DNA from: Prochilodus magdalenae
Lineage: Eukaryota; Chordata; Actinopteri; Characiformes; Prochilodontidae
NCBI GenBank assembly: GCA_024036415.1
Contig: JAMWET010004037.1
Coordinates: forward strand, 281,001 to 345,000
Reading direction: 5' to 3'
DNA length: 64,000 nt
Below are positions 37,901-49,300 of this stretch, piece after piece. Position 1 is the first letter of the stretch. Every line of letters begins with the position of its first letter. Made by a program: the position numbers and the translations under genes. Below the pieces are notes generated by a model. It searched no databases and was not told the DNA's origin. It was given only the letters and a program-made list of their open reading frames with translations.

Positions 37901-38397
37901 GACGTGGTGAAAGTTTGTTGCAGATGATGGATTCTGCTCTCTGTTGTAGGTGTGCCAGTGTTATGACAGGAATGTGTGGCAATGTGGTAATGATTTGTGG
38001 AAATTCATTACTAATTTTCATTGTATTAAATCAAGCCTTTCTATTTTGCCATCCAAGATTGCTCCACCAGGAACTCCTTATTTTTATGTGGAACTGGATA
38101 CAGGAGAAAAGCTGTTTTATCGCATCAAGAAGAACTTCCCATTACAGTTTGGCAGGTATGGAATACCAGTAAAGTAGAAGTATGTGTATACACACAGATT
38201 AATCTTGCCCAGCATTCTTGAGTAAAATGTGCTTGTGTCTGTGCATCTTCAGGGAAGTGCTGGCAAGCGAGGCGGTGTTAAACATCCCAACACGGGCAGA
38301 CTGGAGAGACTGTAAAAACAGCAAAGAGGAGGAAGAGGCTCTGACGAAGCAAGTCCGCTCTGAGTTCCAGCCCTTCGACTTTACCCTGGATGACTGA
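32217..38397 (+). CDS. cwf19l1: CWF19-like protein 1, RNA-processing factor (14 exons)
   Basis: Exons: 32,217-32,239; 33,476-33,560; 33,645-33,729; 33,840-33,941; 34,146-34,360; 34,457-34,572; 34,696-34,780; 34,910-35,056; 35,349-35,490; 36,036-36,115; 36,889-37,098; 37,620-37,739; 38,058-38,155; 38,253-38,397. They total 1,653 bases, 550 aa, with every phase consistent (human 538 aa). The N-terminal part is metallophosphoesterase-like (LACGDVEG at residues 9-16, LLCVGEFFG). The C-terminal CwfJ regions include [14 protein letters not shown] and the HIT-like LLPIGHYQS near 378-386, ending in FDFTLDD. Fission yeast Cwf19 and budding yeast Drn1 act with the spliceosome and lariat debranching enzyme; human CWF19L1 loss causes a recessive ataxia. 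Intron 5 is GC-AG; intron 7 ends in a (TG)n tract; intron 11 holds a likely H/ACA snoRNA. Confidence 0.97.
32806..33400 (-). pseudogene. Tc1-like transposase remnant in CWF19L1 intron 1
   Basis: On the minus strand, 33,109-32,891 translates as a Tc1 transposase DNA-binding region ([20 protein letters not shown], then [20 protein letters not shown]). A second frame further down gives [20 protein letters not shown], the family's NWKQVLWTDE catalytic block, with the expected DE pair replaced. Frameshifts and loss of the rest make it non-functional. Insertion is antisense to the host gene in its first intron. Confidence 0.8.
34846..34900 (+). promoter_or_regulatory. (TG)n tract beside CWF19L1 exon 8 acceptor
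   Basis: About 27 TG units with one C interruption end only ten bases before exon 8 (acceptor TTCTCTCTTAG). UG repeats in this position are bound by TDP-43 and CELF proteins and weaken exon inclusion in other vertebrate genes, such as human CFTR exon 9. Exon 8 is 147 bases and phase 0 at both ends, so skipping it would keep the reading frame. Confidence 0.6.
36156..36745. mobile_element. Palindromic fish MITE in CWF19L1 intron 10
   Basis: The left part carries TACACCTCCTTGTTTCTACA, CTCACTGTCCATTTTATTAG, CTACAATTACAGACCGTAGG and CTCTGCAGTGACACTGACGT. The right part mirrors it with CAGTGCTGAGAATGATCCAC and CCTACATAATACCTGCTCTA. The two halves are partly self-complementary, as in other copies of this abundant teleost element. 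The right outer end is missing. No coding capacity. Confidence 0.75.
37255..37408 (+). ncRNA. H/ACA box snoRNA in CWF19L1 intron 11 (SNORA12-like)
   Basis: The segment folds on paper into two hairpins with the correct boxes. Hairpin 1: GTGG (37,258) pairs CCAC (37,313-37,316), TGCTG (37,263) pairs CAGCA (37,305), GACCT pairs AGGTC at the top. A single-stranded hinge with H box AAATTA (37,319-37,324; pattern ANANNA) follows. Hairpin 2: GAGCCTG (37,333) pairs CAGGCTC (37,392-37,398), CAGGG pairs CCCTG inside. An ACA box at 37,403-37,405 lies three bases from the expected 3' end. Length is about 150 nt. Human CWF19L1 hosts SNORA12 (U99), of similar size, in an intron, so orthology is likely but sequence identity was not checked. 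The strand follows the host gene. Confidence 0.7.
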
Positions 38398-38654
38398 GGA
38401 ACATGTCCAAAACGCTACTGTTTCTCAGGCATGAATACACTTTCAGTGCATTTGGTCTTGCTAAATGCGTCTGTTTTTCATTCATACAGATGTTTTTCAT
38501 TCGTACAGTTTTTCAGGTTTTCTTTTTTTATGCTTTTAAATGTATTTTGGAGCTCTTTGCTCTTACTATTTTGGTTGACTTGGTGACCACCAGACAATGA
38601 TTGTTCTGTGAGCAACAACTGGAGGACTTATTCTTGACTGTTTTCTGTTTTTTA

Positions 38655-38660
38655 AATAAA
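38655..38660 (+). terminator. CWF19L1 polyadenylation signal AATAAA
   Basis: Canonical AATAAA 258 bases after the CWF19L1 stop codon, followed by GT-rich sequence. The implied 3' untranslated region is short (about 280 bases). Confidence 0.7.
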
Positions 38661-41213
38661 AGGACTTCATGCTGATTTGGAAGTAACGATGTCCGGTAGT
38701 GAATATTGTATAGTCAAGAAAGCCTTTTTATTAAATTGTTGCATATTAAAAATAATTTTTAAACTGTGGGCACTCAGTTTGTGCTTTGATGACCAACACA
38801 TTTTGTCTGAACTGTCCTCGCACCACATGCATGCTGGTTTAGATTTTATGCTAACAAAGGTGTAAACTGTAATGTAACATTGCTGCCAATAAGTTGTTCT
38901 GCACAAGATTTTAAGGAACTGGGGCAGTTAAATATGTGACTAGCATGCAGTTTAGTTTCTACTGACTGGGAGAGGTGTTGCTAAGCAATGATGACAAATA
39001 CCTATATCAAGAAACAGACTGACCACAGACTGGGACATGGGTCCAAAGACTTTACAAATTGATCAAATTGTGTACAACCAGGGATAAGCCACCTCCATCA
39101 AACTGGGGTAACAAACCCAACTCAGTAGTGCGTTGGCGGACTAGAGCAACAAATTCAACTACCAAAGAAAATATAATGTTCACTTTTGCCACAAAGCTAA
39201 CAAGGCTATTGTCTGTCCATTAGCTCTCTGCACAAAAGAACACTTCACACTGGCACTTGGATTTGATTAACTTAATTTGATTAATTAAAAATGAAGTGTA
39301 ATTTATGGTAACAATATGTATATGCACACACTTGGTGGAGACAGGTCACCAGTCCATCACAGGGCAGATTATAACATTTGTTTAGATATACAACTTTTAT
39401 GTTTTATTTATTTATTTGTTTACTTGCTTAAAGGGGAAATCCACTCATTTTCAGTTGCTGAGATGTGAGTCAGGGTGGTTTGAGGTGAGCTTTCTAACTT
39501 GGCAACAGGAACCAAATGGCTGTAGATGTAGTTATTTTGAGGATATGGTAGAGTTAGTTTTGTCCTTGTGTACATTTTCTTTTCTTTTTTTTTTTTGGGT
39601 GGGATGGATGCACTTTGTTGTCCTACAATTACAGACTGTAGTCCATCTGTTTCTCTGCATACTTTATCACCCTTTCACCCTGTTTTTCAGTGGTCAGGAT
39701 CCCCACAGAGCAGGTACTATTTAAGCAGTGGGTCATTCTCAGCACTGCAGTGACACTGACATGGTGGTGGCATATTAGTGTGTGTTGTGCTGGTACATGA
39801 GGTTCAGACACAGCAGTGCTGTTGGAGTTTATGTACACTAGGTCTACTCACTGCCTACTCTTATTAGACCTTGCTGGTCCATCTTGTAGAGGTACAGTCA
39901 GAGGCAGTAGCTCATCTGCTGCTGCACAGATTGTTTTAGTCATCCTCTACAGTCCTTCATTGATGGTCACAAGATGCTCCTCACAGGAAGCTGGATAGGG
40001 TTGTTTGGTGAACTATTCTCAGTCCAGCAGTAACACTGAGGTGTTTACTCCATCTCCAGCAGCACTGCTGTGATCCAGTCATAGTTGCGCAACACACACA
40101 AACACACCACGACCACCGCAGTGCTAAGAATGATCCACCACCCACATAATACCTGCTGTGTGGTGGTCCTAACCTTTGAAGAAGAGGCGGGAAGGGGGTT
40201 AAAAAGTCTGCACAGAAACAGATGGACTACAGTTTGTAATTGTAGCATAAAAAATGCATATATGGTAAATGTAACTGATATAATGGAGAACGAGTGTAGA
40301 AACATAGAGGTGATTTTAATGTTATGACTGATCAGTGTAGATACTGCTCATGCACAACTCAAAAAATGTTAACTCCATGTTAGATATTTTCCATATATTG
40401 CCGCACTTAGATTTGGATTCAGTGACTACTGGATATTGTTAAGCCACAATATGAGCTGCTCTACGCTTGTTTGTAACCTAGATTAGAAAAAAAATAGCAC
40501 ATGACTTATTATGGTTCAGACCTAAACTCCCAGTTCAAGAACTCCGGGGTATATATAAAAGTCTTTTTACTAACGAACATAATACAGTCGGGCAGCCCTT
40601 TGCTTTTTAGACCAAATATACCGTATGACGGTAGGCCATGCAACTGTAAGTGTTGGGTTCGCTATAAGGTGGCTCACTCTTCGATCAAAAAGAAAGTTGG
40701 ATGGAGTCGTTTTTTTTTTGTTTTTTGTTTTTTGCTGCAGCTTCCAACATAGACATTTCACTTCCTTGCTCTGAGCTGCACTTCCCACAACACAGAACCA
40801 TGTGACCTTTTCCACCAATCACACAACATAACACGTTTAGATACAGGAGAATATTATTTTTTTCTGAATTGTTACAGTGCTAGAATTTAAACTTTAATGC
40901 TGAGTTCGCTCATTTGTACTATTAAACTATTTACTGCATCGTGGCAAAATAAAAGCTTACACAACCATCTAATTCGGTCTAAATGAAATGACTAGATGGG
41001 TGTTTTTTGAGGGTTTGTCAGTACATTTGATGTGCTGTCTGGTGTCGTAAAGACCATTTCAAGAAATATGAAAATGTACCTAAACATTCATCTTTAAACT
41101 GTGCAGACATTTTAAAAATGCTTTGAAACTCGATGTAAAGCCGTACTAGACCGGGGGACTTTTACTATGGCGTGTAGTTTCCTGGCGGCAGAAGTGTCAC
41201 AGGTCACGCTGAA
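38661..41213. other. Intergenic region CWF19L1 to WASHC3
   Basis: No gene is seen. It holds one long palindromic MITE (39,603-40,345, listed separately). The last several hundred bases become the WASHC3 upstream region. Confidence 0.5.
39603..40345. mobile_element. Palindromic fish MITE, most complete copy
   Basis: The left end CTACAATTACAGACTGTAGT CCATCTGTTTCTCTGCATAC is mirrored near the right end by CACAGAAACAGATGGACTAC AGTTTGTAATTGTAG. Between them are the paired family blocks CAGCACTGCAGTGACACTGA and CGCAGTGCTAAGAATGATCC. The right side runs out to GGTGATTTTAATGTTATGAC TGATCAGTGTA, the family terminus. It is non-coding; the whole element could fold into a long hairpin if transcribed. 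Confidence 0.8.
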
Positions 41214-41223
41214 GTCACGTGAA
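41214..41223. promoter_or_regulatory. CLEAR-like E-box upstream of WASHC3
   Basis: GTCACGTGAA matches nine of ten bases of the CLEAR consensus GTCACGTGAC bound by TFEB/TFE3 and other bHLH-zip factors. It lies 103 bases upstream of the WASHC3 ATG, a typical promoter-proximal position. Confidence 0.5.
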
Positions 41224-41325
41224 GAGAGGTTTTGGTGTTGGTGCTCACTGAATGCTGAACAGGTTAATATGATTTAAAGCACATACGTATACAATATTAT
41301 ACTGGTAGGAAACATTTGAATTAAC

Positions 41326-44300
41326 ATGGACGAGGACGGATTACCGATCGTGGGCTCGGGGGTCGATCTGACAAAGGTGTGTTTCGTTCATTCCTTCTTT
41401 CAGTTTAGAGCTACTGCCGCCGCTGCCGGCCATCCTACCAGCTTGTTGACACTGTAGAGAAATGGTGATATGACTTCTAGCTCACTGCTGACAATGTACA
41501 TGTCTTCCTGAAGGTTCCTGCCATCCAGCAAAGAAGAATCGTCGCTTTCCTAAATCAGTTCATCGTCCACACAGTTCGGTTCCTCAACCGGTTTTCCACT
41601 GTTTGTGAAGAGGTAATGAAAACATTCAGCATTTAATGTTAGACAGTTACATTTTATTATCCTTGCAATAGCTATCTTTCCTAATGTAGGCTGTTACTGT
41701 GTGAGATTTTCTTTTGTTTATTTATTGTAGTATCTTTTATTTATTGATTGATTAGTTGGTTGGTAGGTTGTTGATTTAGCAAAACATTAGGATTTAAAAA
41801 TACAGTAAGACTAAGAGAGATCAAGTTCCTAATGCTAAATGCTGTTTTTGTTGTGTTCTTTATTGTAGAAGCTTGCAACAGTATCATTACGGATCCAGCA
41901 GATTGAGACAACTCTCAGCATATTGGAAGCAAAGGTAAATCAGCATTTACATTCACATGGGAATCCTTCTGCACTCCTGGGAAGAGATCTTCACTGAGCA
42001 GGATCAGTTCAGTTGTCCCAGTTATACTCGGGTTCTAATATCAAGCCTGTTGAAAAGGGAGGGACACTTCTGTTGGATGATCCTAAACCCAAATCCTGCT
42101 TTTCGAAGTGATACCAAACACAGCAAGTTCCTGTAGTGGATTAGAGTATCAAGGCAATAAACAGTATTTGCTGACATCTATACACTCAAGACAGCAGCTC
42201 TGGACAAACAGCAGCTCTGAAACATAAATGGATTGTTTGTAAGCTGCCTGTTTGTGATTTACACTTAGTGTTTTCTTTGTTTGTTTATCATTTTGAAGCT
42301 GTCCTCTATCCCAGGCCTGGAGGACGTCACTGTGGATGGAGTGAGTCAGAGGCCTTCTACTCAGACTAATGGGCCAGCTGTGGGATCCAATGGCACTGCA
42401 GCCCCAACCGGTCCATCTCCTTCTTCTGAGGTAGACCTTCAATCAAAGCTTCACCTAAACCATATGTTTATGGGGTTGGAAATATTGAACTCTTTAAACA
42501 AGAGAGGGGCCAGTGTTTCAGAAGTCTAGCTCAGGACTCCATGTGATAGAAATATTTCTATTTTTTTTATTATCTTACCACAGAAAAATGATCATTTATT
42601 CAGGCTGTGTTCCTACCCTGATTACATCAATTTGATCTAAAACAATTTAATTATCCATATTTTTGTAATTTTTATTTATATTTCTACTGTGTACACAGTT
42701 AGCTGCTATGTAATCATGAACTGAATTGGGAAATTAAGGTAAAAATTTCTTACCATAAAGAACAAAAACACAAAGAAGTGTATTCTCAAAAGCACTTGGT
42801 GACATTCTTCCACATTGCAGCACATTCCCTCTTTTTGTTCCTGTTCCTGTATCCTATATACCATATCCTATACGTTGCATGTTTTGTTATCTGGTGTTGA
42901 CCTGAGGAGGATGGGTTCCCCTTTTGAGTCTTGGTTCCTCTCAAGGTTTCTTCCTTTTGAACTGAGGGAGTTTTCCCTTGCCTCCGTCTCCCCTGGCTTA
43001 CTCACTCGGGGCTCGTACACCCATATACTTTGTAAAGCTGCTTTGTGACCAAATCTGTTGTAAAAAACGCAATGTAAATAAATGTTGAGTTGACTCGACT
43101 ATATTGATGGCGCGATTTGCTGTTTGCAGGATCCTAGACAAGGGCAGGGGAACCAGCAAGATCACAAAGCAGAGACAGTGGCGGAGAATGTGATGACTGT
43201 ATCCAAGGACCCACGATATGCCAGATATCTCAAAATGGTGCAAGTGGTACGGTGCTGTTCTTTCTCTGCTGTGCTCCAGAATAAATTGTATTTTACTGTT
43301 GTCTTGATATGAGTTTCTGCTGGATGTAATTATATTTTACACACACACATATACATATATATGCTGTTTAGGAAGAATGCTCAACATACATTACACACCA
43401 GAAGCATAGCGAAAGCACAAACTGGGGATGACTATGTAGTTGTGAGCTGGAGAACTAGCAACTGAAGTTGTTTAAAAAAAAAAAAAAAGAAAAAAAAAAA
43501 AAAGCCTTAATCTCCATATTAACCATAAACATTTTTAGGGCTCCTGTGTTCAGTAAGAACCTCCTCTATTTCCACATCTTACAGAACATGCAGTGTTTAT
43601 GGACTTAACTATTTTCATGTTATTTTATTTTAGTTTCCTTGCTCTCTACTTGGCTGTTGCCCAAGTCACACATTCGCTCACATCACTGACCATCTCACAC
43701 TACAAGACTCATTTTTGCAAGACCTCTACTCTATAAGTCTAAAGCTTGACTCATTTCTTCTTTCGCTACCACCTGTGCTTGTCAGTCTCTTACAAATAAA
43801 CTCCTAACCTAAAAAAAAATCACTTCAGACTAGATTAGGTGTAAAGGGTAAACTGAGGTTTAATTTGGGCTGAGAATCTTGCAGTGTAGGCTAATCTTCA
43901 CGGTGCATATAAGTATTGCTTTTGTGATTGTCTGGGTTTTTTTTGCCATTTTAATACTGATTTATTAAAGAGCTTATTCAGTTATGATTCTGAAGTCTTC
44001 TGGAACCGTAAAAAGCCATTTTAACATGCTCTGAAAAATGCTAAAAAGAAATTCTGCAGTTCATCGAGAAAATCAGCAAACCATTAGAGTCCATGCAATA
44101 AGGTGATTGTTGCCATGGTTAAGAATGACCAGGCTGCAGCATAACAGTGTAGTCTTAATAATGAGATCAGTAGTGAAGATTAAACCTTCTGCTGTCATGT
44201 CTTTTTCATCTTGTAGGGTGTTCCATTGATGGCAATAAAAAACAAGATGCTCCTTGACGGCTTGGACCCCAATCTTTTAGAGTGAGTAGTTTCATCATCA

Positions 44301-44462
44301 ACTGTTGCATGCTGCTGTTGAGCCTCTATATATTTACAGACTCTCACTGACTGAGATTTCATGTTCAGTTCACCAGATGCCCCAGTTCCAGACTGTGGCA
44401 AGAAGGCGATGGAAGAACAAGATGATGACAGTTCAGGCAGTGAATCATCTTTCAGCGACTAA
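41326..44462 (+). CDS. washc3: WASH complex subunit 3 (CCDC53), 7 exons
   Basis: Exons: 41,326-41,376; 41,514-41,612; 41,869-41,934; 42,299-42,430; 43,130-43,246; 44,217-44,281; 44,369-44,462. Sum 624 bases, 207 aa, all GT-AG and in phase (human 194 aa). The protein starts MDEDGLPIVGSGVDLTKVPA, nearly identical to human. A heptad-like coiled coil (KLATVSLRIQQIETTLSILE) covers about residues 51-72, then comes a low-complexity Thr/Pro/Gly linker (exon 4), the conserved DPRYARYLKMVQVGVP block, and an acidic serine-rich tail ending SGSESSFSD. It is a small structural subunit of the pentameric WASH complex, which drives Arp2/3 actin branching on endosomes for retromer-linked sorting. It converges tail-to-tail with DRAM1, as in human. 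Confidence 0.97.
42880..43090 (+). repeat. Interspersed fish repeat in WASHC3 intron 4
   Basis: It contains TTGGTTCCTCTCAAGGTTTC, GGGAGTTTTCCCTTGCC, TTTGTAAAGCTGCTTTGTGA and a GTAAATAAATG end, in the order of a very common teleost interspersed repeat. It stops only about 40 bases before the exon 5 acceptor, so it may supply part of that intron's polypyrimidine and branch region. Confidence 0.6.
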
Positions 44463-45273
44463 GGGTTCTGATACAGCAGCAAGACATGAACTTAATACTG
44501 TGATTAACCCTGTTCAGCTAAAACCGGGTACATGCTTGTGCTGTGGACAGACATTGAGCTATCAGTTGGACTAAGTATGTGCCACTAATAGCATATGAGT
44601 GGCTGTATGTGCCTTAGATGTGGCTGAGGCAGATCTGCAGGAGAATGAGTTATGAAATGGTAGACGTTAGAGGAAGGAACACCCTTTGGGATGACAACTG
44701 GAGTAGCTGCCTAAAATGTTTCACATGGCTTTTCTTATTAATGTACACATATTACTTAATGTTGTATAGCACTTCATGTCATATACATGACACTGTAGAT
44801 AAATGATTTTTCTTTTAGATGATGGATCAGTGTGACCAACAGAAATGTATTGTAATATTCAGAAGTTGAAATTAGTTGTGTTCCTGTTTAATACAAAGTC
44901 AGTATAATCACTCTTTTGCTGATGTTGATACGCTGCTTTATTTGTGTGGGGTTTTTTAGTGGTTTGCAGAGACCGTGTTGTGCAAAGTCAGAGACCACTA
45001 GTCTCATTTATTTAATTTCCCATCGAAATGGCCACTGAGATTACTTTTTGGGAAAAAATTAAGGAAAAGAAAAAGAAGAAACATGTATTTAACAGAAAGG
45101 GTACAAAAGCTTGATACACACGAGGAGTTTTCCCACTTATTGTATTTTTTGAGAGGAAGGAGTAAATCAAGCTCCAGAAAAAACAATGAGAAGACAATTC
45201 AAACCCTGAGTCTGACAGAACGTGTAGTTGTCAAGAAGCATTAAGTGAGAAAAAATGTCAATATAAAAAGTCA
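44463..45273. other. Convergent intergenic gap WASHC3/DRAM1
   Basis: This is the WASHC3 3' untranslated region and flank. No canonical AATAAA on the plus strand is obvious close to the stop; an AATACA variant lies near 44,890. No other feature is seen. Confidence 0.4.
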
Positions 45274-45279
45274 TTTATT
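45274..45279 (-). terminator. DRAM1 polyadenylation signal
   Basis: The minus-strand AATAAA (TTTATT on plus) lies about 1.08 kb past the DRAM1 stop, in an A/T-rich setting, and implies a 3' untranslated region of about 1.1 kb. Confidence 0.45.
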
Positions 45280-46358
45280 AAAAAAGTACAACTCCACAAA
45301 ACAGTTTTACAAACTGATCAGGGTACATTGTAGTTAAAAATGCAATCAGCTTCCAAGATTGAACTGTGAAGGTATTACAAAGTCCTGTAAAAAGTGGAAA
45401 CTGTAATAAAGCACTCACGGACACCAGGGCTGGACAGTACGGTCATGTTTACTGTCATTGCGGTAATGTCACAAAATGTCAGTTTGCTTTTGCTGAACAT
45501 ATAACACATATCACTTGTACCTAAACGCTTCCCAGCTCCATAATTAATCCTGTTTAATTAGTTCAGAGCACAGTTAATGAAATAGTACATACAAATCATT
45601 GGCTTAATTAAATGCGGCATTCCTTTGTTTTTTCCAACTTATCAGATAAATCTTTATATAATTATCAGAAAAAAGAAACATTGTGATAGTTTTTGGCATA
45701 TCACCCAGCTCTTTAGTGGACACACTATATGGTCAAAAATCTCGTATATACTTACTGAGGCTTCTGTGTATTAAATACGTAATATTTCTTCTGGCAATAA
45801 AACATGTTGTGTACACTTGTACACATAACGGTGATTTAACAGGAAGTTAAGTAGGCCCTTGACTTCAGGACAGCACTGTGTGCTGGTTATCCTGCAAGTG
45901 AATTCTGATTCTGGAAAGACCTTAATCTTTTCCCTAAAGTGGTTTTGGTAAATCTAACTACAGAGTAACCACTAGACTGTGCTGCCTTTAACCAGTAATG
46001 ACCATCATGTGCTTTCATTTCACAATACACAAGTCATGCACACCGGATGAACACATGACCATTTTATTGCTGGATGTCTGTTATCAGTTGGACAACATTA
46101 AAACTGCATGGACTAAAGTGCAATAACTGTTATCAATACCATAAGTCCTAGTCGGGACAAGCTAAAAGCTCTAATCAGACCTTATGGACGTACATGTAAA
46201 AGTAAAAAATATATATATACAATTGAGTTCGATTAAAAATCATGATTGGTTTAAAACACTGAGTGAGGTTACAGTCTATATAAAAATATAAGATTGTTCT
46301 AAAGCTGTGTCTTAATTAATCACACGTAAATGATTACAGCTGCAGTGCAAAAGCGTAG

Positions 46359-49300
46359 TCATGTAAACTCCTGTAGTTCAACATTCACTTTCAGGCTGAA
46401 CTGCTGTAGGGGACAACACAAAAAGAAGAAGAGTCAGTCACATGCTATCAGCACAGTATGGTCACAGGTTCATTTCATATTTCAATGTCATTTTAAGGTT
46501 AAAGCAAAACGAAAACAGCAACAGGCAGAAAATCATTCCCATATTTCAGATACTGGTGTAGCTATCGCTTCCAGCTGGACATCAAAGTGTGCAGGTATCA
46601 GTCACATGAACTTCCATGAACTAACCTTAAACTCCCGTATGTATGTAAAGAAGAAGAAGACAAAACTGAAGGCAACTATCCACTCGCTCACAGCACTTGC
46701 CAAATGGAGTGTGTAGTCCTGGGGGCCAAAAACAGGCAAACATCAAATATCATTTTTTGTATTCATTATTTCTTCATTAATATAATGATGAAAATAGAGA
46801 ACAGGAATCCTAACAATGTAGCCCAAAGTACTGCACTGAACGCCTCTAGGTCGGGCCTTCGCACCCAACATCAGTATCTGGCCTCACAAATTCTCTTCTG
46901 ACTGAAGGGGCAGTTCCTAAAGCCACACTCCAAAATCTTTTCAAAAGCCTTCCCTGAAGAGTGCAGGCTTTTACAGCTATAACAGGACAACTCCATATTA
47001 ATGCTCATGCTTTTAGAAAGAGAGGTCTTATATAGCTTAAATAGGTGTGATGGTCAGGTATCCATATACTTTTGGCTGCAGAACTGCAGTTCCTACAAAC
47101 CTAAATCATACAAATCATACAAACCAGCTGTTTTCTGTATCAGTCTCTCATATTAATATGACTAAAGCAAGCAAAAGACTACAGCTACATCTTCTCTATT
47201 TTTGAGTCCACTGTGAGATAAGCTGAAGCCAGCATACTGCACCTTGTCTTCTGGGTTCCAATGCAGTTTGGTTGATTTCACAATGAATGCACAAATGATA
47301 GCTTGAAGAAGGTTAAGGAAAAAGACAAGACATCCTAAAATAAAGTGCAGGCATTTAAAGAGAATCCTGACTGTCAAGATGCATAAATTCCAATAAGGTC
47401 TACATGTCTAAACCAAGAAAACATACTTTATTAATTATTGTAAATACACAGAAGCCATTTTTGTGGTTGCATCAAACGGTTCCTCCAGTGAGTGAATGTT
47501 TAAACTGCCTGTAGACAATTAAGACCAATCAGAAGCTAACTAAAGACAGATGCTGTGACATCACAACTACGACTAACTAGCAGGCGAAGCATTTCATTCA
47601 GAAAAGGTGGATGATCTGAACTCCAAATTACAGAAAAAAGACGTAATCCAAATTATAGTAGCAATGTTGAGCAACATTAAAACGCAATGGGAAATGTTCC
47701 CTGAACTGTTGAGCCCCAGGATACTCCTGCTAATACTGTTTTACTATTAAAGTCAATTCAATTTACAATCATGAAGGGGTCAATATGCAAAGGATACTTG
47801 GAAATGCTGCCAGGAAAGCCACACCGGCAAACAGGGCACGGATATGGCACACACCCTTTGAAGTGCCAAAAGGATAAAGTTGGTATGAGATTATGGTCTG
47901 GAGAATGATGTACACCACTCCAGAGACAAAGAAAACTAAAGCACCAACGTCATGAACACGTGTCACCGCCGTTTCCTGAAACACATTAGAAGAAACATTA
48001 GTATTTGTTGTGTAGAATGCAGATCAAGACTTTCAAAGGCCTGGTAAGTGACAAACACCAGAAAATGCAAATGATTAATTTAAAAAGTTAAACACAAAAT
48101 TAACAGAACTGCAGATCATCCTCAGAGGACACGTCCTGTTGTCTTTGAATAAGTTATTGATGAGCTCGCATTAGATTCATTCTAACAGCAAAGGGGGTGT
48201 GTAACTGGTGTTACAATTACATACTTCCACCACAGATGACTGCTGACTTGCTTTTGGCAAACTGGGCAACTTGTATGTTAGTATTAGTGGACGCACCTGG
48301 AATGTAGCTACAAAACACATGCCCACACAAGAAGTGGTGGCAAAGAAGAGAGCAGCTTTGTTCAGAGCAGGCTTCACTCCACCTGTCTTCTCATTCAGTT
48401 TCTGCACATATTTATATCTGGCAAACATGGTGGCAAACCCTGGAAAAATAAAGTGGTACAGGTAAGTATGTTTATGAAAGTCTGACTGGCTATCTAAGCC
48501 ACTTTCAGAGTGATTGTAAAATACTCTACATACCTATATACTATAAATATAGACACTGCACAGACGGAACACATTTACTTAGAACTTTACCTAAACGTGG
48601 GATCTAACTGCTTGCCATATAGCAATGAGGGACAGAGATGCAGTCTCACTTCCTGCTCTAAAATGTAGAGGTGTGGCTGAAATAAAGCTCAGGCTATACA
48701 ATAAAACTTTTTTATTTACACTCCTGTTCAATCTTAATCTTTTAGGTTTACAAGATTTACAAACCAATCTTATTAAAAACAAAGCTAGTTTTTTAACATG
48801 CTATTTCCCATAAAAAATTAGGGGTTAGGGTTTAAGGCCCTCACAGTAGAAAGCACCCCATACATAATGATTTTGTACATACACAGAAGGAAGTTTTGGA
48901 TTGCAATGCAGTTGGGAAGGAAGATGAAGGTTACCGGTAACAACACATGATGATACATTTAGACTGATATGGGGAATATTTACTGAGCTACACAGACAGA
49001 AGTAGAGTCTCTCAGTGTGGCGCTGGACTGCCATGTTTGCTATTGGAACGACAACGTCTTGGTATGGAGCTGTACAGGTTCCTAATGGTGTCCTGTGATA
49101 ATGCATCACTTGCAGCTTGACCATTCTAACACAATTCCTGCAGATTTTGCGATACGGGTGGAGGTGGAGTGGCACGTGGCAAACTATTCAAGAAAAAACT
49201 GACCATGGTGCTGACTATGGTGCCTCCACAGACAGATTTGTTGGTCGTCTCCACCAAGACAAAAGTGGGACTCATCACTGCTGCCAATCCAGAGTCACTC

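Noticed and set aside
46330..46716. 128-codon plus-strand open frame
   Set aside because: It is antisense to DRAM1 exons 6 and 7, which fit the family exactly on the minus strand.
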